Assembly (NCBI RefSeq): GCF_009663685.2
Contig: NZ_RCOG02000019.1
Location: 1-64,000 of the forward strand
From: Cupriavidus sp. U2
GTDB lineage: Bacteria > Pseudomonadota > Gammaproteobacteria > Burkholderiales > Burkholderiaceae
Reading direction: 5' to 3'
DNA length: 64,000 nt
The notes below the pieces were generated by a model. That model made no database searches. It had not been told where the DNA came from and worked only from the letters and a program-made list of their open reading frames with translations. Both the position numbers and the translations under genes were made by a program. The stretch's first letter is position 1, and each line of letters opens with the position of its first letter. Positions 58,266 to 64,000 of the stretch are shown in pieces.

Positions 58266-60971
58266 ATGGCCAAGTCCGCTGCAGCCTCCGCCTCAACAGA
58301 CGCCCCGCTGGGCAAGTACCAGCGCAAGCGCGACTTCGCGGCCACGCCGGAACCGAGCGGCAAACAGGCCCCTCGGACCGCGAAGGCCAGCAAGGGCAAG
58401 GCCGCCGCCGGCAACGGCGCCCACGCGTTCGTCATCCAGAAGCACGCGGCGCGCAGGCTGCACTACGACTTCCGGCTGGAACTGGACGGCACGCTCAAGA
58501 GCTGGGCCGTGCCGAAGGGGCCCAGCTACGATCCGGCAGACAAGCGCATGGCCGTGCACGTGGAAGACCATCCGCTCGATTACGCCGATTTCGAGGGGGT
58601 CATCCCCGCCGGCCACTACGGTGCGGGAACGGTGATCGTCTGGGATCGCGGCGAATGGATTCCCGATACGGACCCGGAGGCCGGCTATCGTGACGGCAAG
58701 CTCAAGTTCGAACTGCGCGGTGAAAAGCTGCAGGGCCACTGGACGCTGGTGCGCATGGGCGGCAAGAAGGCGCGCGACGACAACGCCTGGCTGCTGATCA
58801 AGGAGCGCGACGAGTACGCGCGGCCCGCGTCGGAGTTCGATGTGGTGGAGGCCATGCCCGACAGCGTGCTGGCCGGCACGGCCAAGGCGCCGACGAAAAA
58901 GGCCGCTCGCGGGAAGGACAAGCCCGCCTCGAACAAGACGTCGAAGACGGGCAGCCAAGGCGGCAAGGCCGAGAGCAAGATGCCCGCGCTGCCAGCCGGC
59001 GCCAAAAAGGCCGCCCTGCCCCTGGCACTGGCGCCGCAGCTGGCCACGCTGGTCGACAAGCCGCCCGCCGACCCCAGCCAATGGCAATACGAGATCAAGT
59101 TCGACGGCTACCGCATCGTGGCGCGCATCGACGGCGCCGATGTACGGCTGTTCACGCGCAATGGCAACGACTGGACCTCGAAGCTGCGCGCGCTCGCGGC
59201 CGAGATCGCCGCACTGGGCTGGCCCGACGGCTGGCTCGACGGCGAAATCGTCGTGGTGGACAAGGACGGTATCACCGACTTCCAGGCGCTGCAGAATGCC
59301 TTCGAAACTGCGCATGCCGAATCGATCCAGTTCTACGTGTTCGACCTGCCCTGGTTTGCCGGGCATGATCTGCGCGCGGTGCCGCTGGCCGAGCGACGGG
59401 CCCTGCTCCGCGAGCTGCTGGCCAGTCACACGCCGGGCCGTGTGCGCTTCAGCGACAACTTCGAAGGCGCGCCGGCCGACATGCTCGATGCAGCGTGCCG
59501 CATGAAACTCGAAGGCATCATCGGCAAGCGCGTGGATGCGCCCTACGTAAGTTCGCGCGCGCCCTCATGGATCAAGCTCAAGTGCCAGAACCGGCAGGAA
59601 TTCGTGATCGGCGGCTACACCGACCCCAAGGGCAGCCGCAGCGGGCTGGGATCGCTGCTGCTGGGCGTGCATGATGCCGACGGCAAACTGCGCTATGTCG
59701 GCAATGTCGGCACCGGCTTCGACACGGCCATGCTCGATGCGCTGCGCAAGCAGCTCGAACCGCTGCGCACCGACGACACGCCGTTCGACCCGCTGCCGCG
59801 CGGCATCAAGGGCCATTGGATCAAGCCCCGGCTGGTGGCCGAGGTGACCTTCGGCGCCTGGACCCGCGAAGGCCGCATCCGCCATTCCGTGTTCCACGCC
59901 CTGCGCACCGACAAGCCGGCGGCCTCGGTCACGCTGGAGGTGCCCGCCAAGGCGGACGCGCCGGGCCGCACGCCCTCGGGAAAGACCGCCATGAAAGTCG
60001 CCACGAAGACTGCCGCCAAGGCCGCCGTCAGCGCCGCCACCAAGACCACCACGAGTGCGCCCTCCCGAAAGGGAACCAAGGCCGCCATCGGCAATGTCGT
60101 GGTCAGCCATGCCGACCGCGTGATCGACAAATCCACCGGACTGACCAAGGGCGACCTGGTCGGCTACTACGCCCAGGCCTCCGATCTGATGCTGCCGTTC
60201 CTGCGCGGGCGCCCGCTGGCGCTGGTTCGCGCGCCCTCCGGCATCGACGGCGAGCAGTTCTTCCAGCGCCATGGCGACACGCTGCACCTGAAGGGCGTCA
60301 ACGCCCTGGACCCCGAACTCTGGCCCGGCCATCCGCCCCTGCTGGAGATCACCTCGGCCGCCGCCATCGTCGAAGCGGCGCAGCTGAACGTCGTGGAATT
60401 CCACACCTGGAATGCCAGGGCACGCAACATCGACAAGCCCGACCAGATCGTCTTCGACATCGACCCGGGCGAAGGCGTCAGCTGGCGCGAGATCCAGGAG
60501 GCGGCCAGCCTGGTCAAGGCGCTGCTCGACGCACTGTCGCTGCAGAGCTTCCTGAAAACCAGCGGCGGCAAGGGGCTGCATGTGGTGGTGCCGCTGGCCG
60601 CGCGCGCGGGCTGGGATGCCGTGCGCGACTTCGCGCAGGACGCGGTGACGCACATGGCACGGACGATCCCCGAACGCTTCGTATCAAAGAGCGGTCCGCG
60701 CAACCGGGTTGGCAAGATTTTCATCGATTACCTGCGCAACGGTGTCGGCGCTACCACGGCGGCCGCCTTCTCGGCGCGGGCGCGTCCCGGCCTCGGCGTG
60801 TCGATTCCAGTCAGCTGGGATGAACTGGATGACCTGACGGGCGCCGCGCAATGGACGATCGCCAACGTGGCGAGCCGCCTGGACGAACTGGCGCGCCACG
60901 ACCCCTGGGCTGGCCACGACAAGGTTCGCCAGACGCTGACCCAGGCCCGCAGGCAGCTCGACGCCGCCTGA
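58266..60971 (+). CDS. ligD: Multifunctional DNA ligase D (NHEJ)
   Basis: LigD repairs double-strand breaks together with Ku. The 901-residue product has three enzyme domains. The first is the 3'-phosphoesterase (about 52-175, HAARRLHYDFRLELDG, with metal-binding His and Asp). The second is an ATP-dependent ligase (about 255-560) with the adenylated Lys278 in EIKFDGYR. The third is a primase-type polymerase (about 620-890, with the metal-binding DIDPGEG and SGGKGLH). Lys/Ala-rich linkers join them: 200-250, and about 570-615, which reads like histone H1. The start is at MAKSAAASAS. Ku is encoded about 2.8 kb downstream on the same strand. Confidence 0.95.
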   Translation: MAKSAAASASTDAPLGKYQRKRDFAATPEPSGKQAPRTAKASKGKAAAGNGAHAFVIQKHAARRLHYDFRLELDGTLKSWAVPKGPSYDPADKRMAVHVEDHPLDYADFEGVIPAGHYGAGTVIVWDRGEWIPDTDPEAGYRDGKLKFELRGEKLQGHWTLVRMGGKKARDDNAWLLIKERDEYARPASEFDVVEAMPDSVLAGTAKAPTKKAARGKDKPASNKTSKTGSQGGKAESKMPALPAGAKKAALPLALAPQLATLVDKPPADPSQWQYEIKFDGYRIVARIDGADVRLFTRNGNDWTSKLRALAAEIAALGWPDGWLDGEIVVVDKDGITDFQALQNAFETAHAESIQFYVFDLPWFAGHDLRAVPLAERRALLRELLASHTPGRVRFSDNFEGAPADMLDAACRMKLEGIIGKRVDAPYVSSRAPSWIKLKCQNRQEFVIGGYTDPKGSRSGLGSLLLGVHDADGKLRYVGNVGTGFDTAMLDALRKQLEPLRTDDTPFDPLPRGIKGHWIKPRLVAEVTFGAWTREGRIRHSVFHALRTDKPAASVTLEVPAKADAPGRTPSGKTAMKVATKTAAKAAVSAATKTTTSAPSRKGTKAAIGNVVVSHADRVIDKSTGLTKGDLVGYYAQASDLMLPFLRGRPLALVRAPSGIDGEQFFQRHGDTLHLKGVNALDPELWPGHPPLLEITSAAAIVEAAQLNVVEFHTWNARARNIDKPDQIVFDIDPGEGVSWREIQEAASLVKALLDALSLQSFLKTSGGKGLHVVVPLAARAGWDAVRDFAQDAVTHMARTIPERFVSKSGPRNRVGKIFIDYLRNGVGATTAAAFSARARPGLGVSIPVSWDELDDLTGAAQWTIANVASRLDELARHDPWAGHDKVRQTLTQARRQLDAA

Positions 60972-61114
60972 AGCGCGGCACACGCATCCCCCACGCCACA
61001 ACGCCCCTCCCCTGTCGGCGTCCGTCTGTCAGCCATCGCGCCATGCGCGGCACGGTTCTTGCCACACTGCACCCAGAAGCTGGGCCCGTCGCCGCCCCGG
61101 TTGGACTGGAAACG

Positions 61115-61267
61115 ATGAAACAAGACCCCGATCCCTGGTACTCGAGCGAATTCTGGCAGCGCGCCCTGATCGGCGTGCTGATGCTCGCACTGGCTTATCT
61201 GCTGGCTTCCCCGGCGGACGCACGCGCCGCAGGTATGCGGCTGCACGTCTACGCGCCGGGCGGCTGA
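61115..61267 (+). CDS. Small single-pass membrane protein, function unknown
   Basis: The 50-residue product (MKQDPDPWYSSEFWQRAL...) has one hydrophobic helix (ALIGVLMLALAYLLASPADA) after a polar N-terminus. A GGA eight bases upstream supports the ATG. It lies in the gap between ligD and the histidine kinase gene. The short length and lack of a known family leave some doubt that it is expressed. Confidence 0.45.
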   Translation: MKQDPDPWYSSEFWQRALIGVLMLALAYLLASPADARAAGMRLHVYAPGG

Positions 61268-61464
61268 CATCTGCCGGCCGCGCAACGCATAAATGTCATA
61301 AATACAATCGATATGGGCGGAATGAAGGTAAAAACTACAATTCAGGATAGGTCTGCGCCACCTCGGGACGCCGGCCGGGGCCGCGCTGTGCCGGTGCGGA
61401 CCCTGTGCCCACCCGTCTTTGCCAATATCAAAGCCAAAGCGGCGTTGTCTGCCGCCCGTCAGCC

Positions 61465-63528
61465 ATGAATGCCACGCCTGCCCACCACCCGACGCGTCGA
61501 CCGCTCGTCCTCAATGTCGAGGGCCGCGAGGGGCCGCGCTACGTCAAGAGCCGTATCCTGAACCGTGCGGACTTCGCCGTGCTGGAGGCATCCGACGGCC
61601 AGGCCGCGCTGTCACTGGTTCGCCAGCACGCGCCAGACCTGGTGCTGCTGGCGGGCCCGCTTTCCGACATCGACGGCCTGGACGTATGCCGCCTGATCAA
61701 GAGCGATCCGCAGACGGCCCGGACCATGGTGCTGCTGACCTCGCCCGGCGTGACGGACTCGCATCGCCGCGTGCAGGCGCTGGACGGGGGCGCGGACAGC
61801 TTTCTGGTGGAGCCGGTGGAGCCCGAGGAACTGGTGTCGAACATCAACGCGCTGCTGCGCATGCGCGGCGCCGAGGACGCCTACCGGCGCACCTCGCAGG
61901 CGCTGCACGAGAACGAAGACCTGTTCCGCCAACTGGCCGAGGCCTTCGCCGATGTGGTCTGGATCATCGATCCCGCGGCCAACCGCTTCCTGTTCATGAG
62001 CCCGTCCTTCGAGGCCTTGTGGGGCCGCCCGGCCGATTCGGTCAAGCATGATCCCACCTGCTGGCTGAAGTGGGTGACATCCGACGATCGCGCGCGCCTG
62101 GAAGCCGAATGGCAGAGCATGCTGCGCGACGGCCGCCTCGATTCGGAATTCCAGCTCGAACGCCCGAACGGCGAAATCCGCGAAGTGCATATGCGGGCGT
62201 TCCCGGTACGCGGCGCCGACGGGCGATGCCTGCGCGTCGCCGGTATCTGCCAGGACGTTACGCGCCACAATCGCGCCGAGCGCACCCTGCATAACGAAGA
62301 GCGCCGCAAGGACGAATTCCTGGCCATGCTGGCGCACGAACTGCGCAATCCGCTGGCGCCGATGCGCAGCGCCGTAGACCTGCTTCAGCAGTTTTCGCCA
62401 AGCCGCGAAGACATGTTCCGGGCGCGCGACATCATCAGCCGCCAGTTGCATCATCTCACCCGCCTGGTGGACGAACTGCTCGATGTGTCGCGCTTCAACC
62501 AGGGCAAGATCACCCTGCGCCGCGACCTGGTGGAACTGCGCGGCGCCCTGAACACGGCGGTGGAAACCGTGCGTCCGCTGCTGGAATCGCGCCGCCACAC
62601 GCTGCGCCTGGCGCTGCCGGAGCAACCGCTGCCGGTGCGGGGCGATATGGTGCGGCTCACGCAGATCTTTGCCAACCTGCTGCACAACGCGGCCAAGTTC
62701 ACGCCAGAAGGCGGCCAGATCGCCGTCGAGGCCACTGCCTCCGATGGCAAGGTCGTGGTGCGCGTGCGCGACAACGGCAACGGCCTGTCGACAGATATGC
62801 AGCGGCAACTCTTCGACCCGCTGGCGCCTGCAGCGGGCGGCGGCGACGCGGACGCACACGGCGCCGCCGAACACGATGACCGGCCGGCTACCGAACGCGA
62901 GGCGCCGCAAACCGCTCAGCCATCGCGGCAGGCCCAGGCCGAAGACCCGCAGGCGGGCATCACGGACCCCGATGCCTTTGCCGCGCGCGAAGGCGCCGGC
63001 ATCGGCCTGACGCTGGTCCAGAAGCTGGTGACCCTGCACGGCGGACGCATCAGCGCCGAAAGCCCGGGCCGGAACCTTGGCAGTACCTTCATCGTCGAAC
63101 TGCCAGTGGAGCCCTGGCAGACCTGGCATCCGACAAGCGGCAAGACCCGCGTGGCCTCCACGGCCGCGCACACGATCATGCTCGTGGATGACAACATCGA
63201 CGCCCTCGAGGCCATGACGATGACACTGGAGACGCTGGGCCACACCGTGGTGACCGCGCCCGATGGCCAGAGCGCCATCGCGTGCGCCGCCAGCGTGCGA
63301 CCGGACGTCGTCCTGCTGGATCTGGGCATGCCGACCATGGACGGCTTCGAAACCGCCCGGCGGCTGCGCGAGATTCCCGAACTGCGCAATGCCCGGCTGG
63401 TGGCGTTGACCGGATTCGGCCAGCCCGACGACCGGCGCCGTACCCGCGCCGCCGGCTTCGACATGCATCTGGTGAAGCCAGCGGATCTCAACGCACTGAC
63501 GCGCCTGCTCGAGGAACTCGATGCCTGA
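61465..63528 (+). CDS. Hybrid sensor histidine kinase with N-terminal pseudo-receiver and C-terminal receiver
   Basis: The 687-residue cytoplasmic kinase has, in order, a receiver-like domain (12-135), a PAS domain (about 150-270), HisKA with His291 in MLAHELRNPLAPM, a HATPase domain (N box NLLHNAAKFT, G1 DNGNGL) and a complete C-terminal receiver with phospho-acceptor Asp619 (LLDLGMPTMDG). The first receiver lacks all three key residues. Asp is Ala63, the DD pair is EG (19-20) and the conserved Lys is Glu116. About 45 residues rich in Ala, Gln and Glu are inserted between the G1 and G2 boxes. There is no transmembrane helix. It lies between the two NHEJ genes, but a functional link is not shown. 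Confidence 0.88.
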   Translation: MNATPAHHPTRRPLVLNVEGREGPRYVKSRILNRADFAVLEASDGQAALSLVRQHAPDLVLLAGPLSDIDGLDVCRLIKSDPQTARTMVLLTSPGVTDSHRRVQALDGGADSFLVEPVEPEELVSNINALLRMRGAEDAYRRTSQALHENEDLFRQLAEAFADVVWIIDPAANRFLFMSPSFEALWGRPADSVKHDPTCWLKWVTSDDRARLEAEWQSMLRDGRLDSEFQLERPNGEIREVHMRAFPVRGADGRCLRVAGICQDVTRHNRAERTLHNEERRKDEFLAMLAHELRNPLAPMRSAVDLLQQFSPSREDMFRARDIISRQLHHLTRLVDELLDVSRFNQGKITLRRDLVELRGALNTAVETVRPLLESRRHTLRLALPEQPLPVRGDMVRLTQIFANLLHNAAKFTPEGGQIAVEATASDGKVVVRVRDNGNGLSTDMQRQLFDPLAPAAGGGDADAHGAAEHDDRPATEREAPQTAQPSRQAQAEDPQAGITDPDAFAAREGAGIGLTLVQKLVTLHGGRISAESPGRNLGSTFIVELPVEPWQTWHPTSGKTRVASTAAHTIMLVDDNIDALEAMTMTLETLGHTVVTAPDGQSAIACAASVRPDVVLLDLGMPTMDGFETARRLREIPELRNARLVALTGFGQPDDRRRTRAAGFDMHLVKPADLNALTRLLEELDA

Positions 63529-63555
63529 GTGGCAAGCGCCCGCACAAGGAACGCA

Positions 63556-63723
63556 ATGCATATCACACCCGAACCGGATATCACGCCACCGAAGCCAGAA
63601 ACGCCGCCGCCGGAGCCGCCTGACACGACGCCGGAACCGGTCAACGATCCGCCTCCCGGCGACCTGCCCCCACCACCGCCGCATCGCGCGGGCCTGGCAG
63701 CCCCGTGCGGCCTGGTCGGCTGA
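63556..63723 (+). CDS. Proline-rich microprotein upstream of ku
   Basis: The 55-residue product (MHITPEPDITPPKPETPPPE...) is more than one third proline, with repeated PPP and PEP units, and has no hydrophobic segment. The AAGGA ribosome site is six bases before the ATG. It lies 6 bp upstream of ku and 27 bp after the kinase stop, so it is translated in the same transcript. The composition suggests an extended, possibly interaction-mediating peptide. It may be real, but coding of such biased composition is hard to verify. Confidence 0.6.
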   Translation: MHITPEPDITPPKPETPPPEPPDTTPEPVNDPPPGDLPPPPPHRAGLAAPCGLVG

Positions 63724-63729
63724 CCGGCC

Positions 63730-64000
63730 ATGTCGCGCGCAATCTGGAAAGGCGCCATCAGCTTCGGGCTGGTGAACATCCCCATATCGGTCAAGCCTGC
63801 GTCACGCACGCAGTCGCTCGATCTCGACTTGCTGGACAAGCGCGACATGGCGCCGGTGGGCTATCAGCGCATCAACAAGCACACCGGCAAGCCGGTGGAG
63901 CGCGACGATATCGTCAAGGGATACGAGTACGAAAAGGACGAGTACGTCGTCCTGACTGACGAGGACTTCCGGCAGGCCAACGTCGAAGCCACCCAGACGG
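63730..64000 (+). CDS. ku: Ku protein, N-terminal part (runs off the window)
   Basis: Ku binds DNA ends in bacterial non-homologous end joining and recruits LigD. The first 90 residues are visible and start MSRAIWKGAISFGLVNIPI, the invariant start of bacterial Ku proteins. They are followed by RINKHTGKPVERDDIVKGYEYEKDEYVVLTDEDF, the conserved strand region of the beta-barrel core. The remainder lies beyond the window. Its location on the same strand as ligD fits their usual co-occurrence in Burkholderiales. Confidence 0.95.
   Translation, partial: MSRAIWKGAISFGLVNIPISVKPASRTQSLDLDLLDKRDMAPVGYQRINKHTGKPVERDDIVKGYEYEKDEYVVLTDEDFRQANVEATQT

Overview
The window is GC-rich, densely coded DNA from a Burkholderiales bacterium, most likely Cupriavidus or a close relative. 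The evidence is three Bug-type (tripartite tricarboxylate) solute receptors, an HME-RND metal efflux operon, a LexA-controlled imuA-imuB-dnaE2 cassette, LigD/Ku end joining, and many CoA-dependent catabolic genes. The genus is inferred from this gene set and was not tested.

Layout. 0-5 kb: the end of an IS30-type element, the remnant of a lipoprotein gene that it interrupts, a T6SS lipase effector and its VgrG. 5-11 kb: a LexA-boxed mutagenesis operon (imuA, imuB, dnaE2) with a divergent small winged-helix gene. 11.5-12.7 kb: a DUF1579 gene and a small secreted protein. 12.8-19.2 kb: an HME-RND efflux operon (small periplasmic protein, outer-membrane factor, lipoprotein adaptor, pump). 19.3-21.3 kb: an Old Yellow Enzyme reductase and DkgB-like aldo/keto reductase. 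21.4-26.1 kb: an acyl-CoA synthetase divergent from a MalT-type LuxR activator.

26.1-48.7 kb is a large CoA-dependent catabolic region. A six-gene minus-strand operon (ligase, thiolase, a split MaoC-type hydratase pair, SDR, acyl-CoA dehydrogenase) can make up one full beta-oxidation turn. Divergent from it are a CaiB-type CoA-transferase, two Bug receptors and another ligase. A LysR gene faces a PaaG-like hydratase/isomerase gene, followed by a ligase-Bug pair. The last unit is a plus-strand operon with two dissimilar acyl-CoA dehydrogenases, a thiolase-like protein without the nucleophilic cysteine, a DUF35 zinc-ribbon protein, a double-hotdog MaoC protein, a CaiB-type transferase and an AraC-like protein. 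Its composition resembles the side-chain shortening modules of steroid degraders, where an Ltp2-type aldolase works with a DUF35 domain.

48.7-56.1 kb: a small secreted protein, two beta-barrel proteins, a PhoX-type phosphatase preceded by a candidate Pho box and a leader terminator, and an oxalate/formate-family MFS transporter with a 43-residue membrane microprotein. 56.2-58 kb: two SDRs. 58.3 kb to the end: non-homologous end joining (ligD ... ku), with a hybrid histidine kinase carrying a degenerate receiver and a proline-rich microprotein between the two genes.

No tRNA, rRNA or CRISPR array was seen. Start sites were chosen from Shine-Dalgarno sequences and family N-termini. No database search was possible, so family names rest on recognised motifs.
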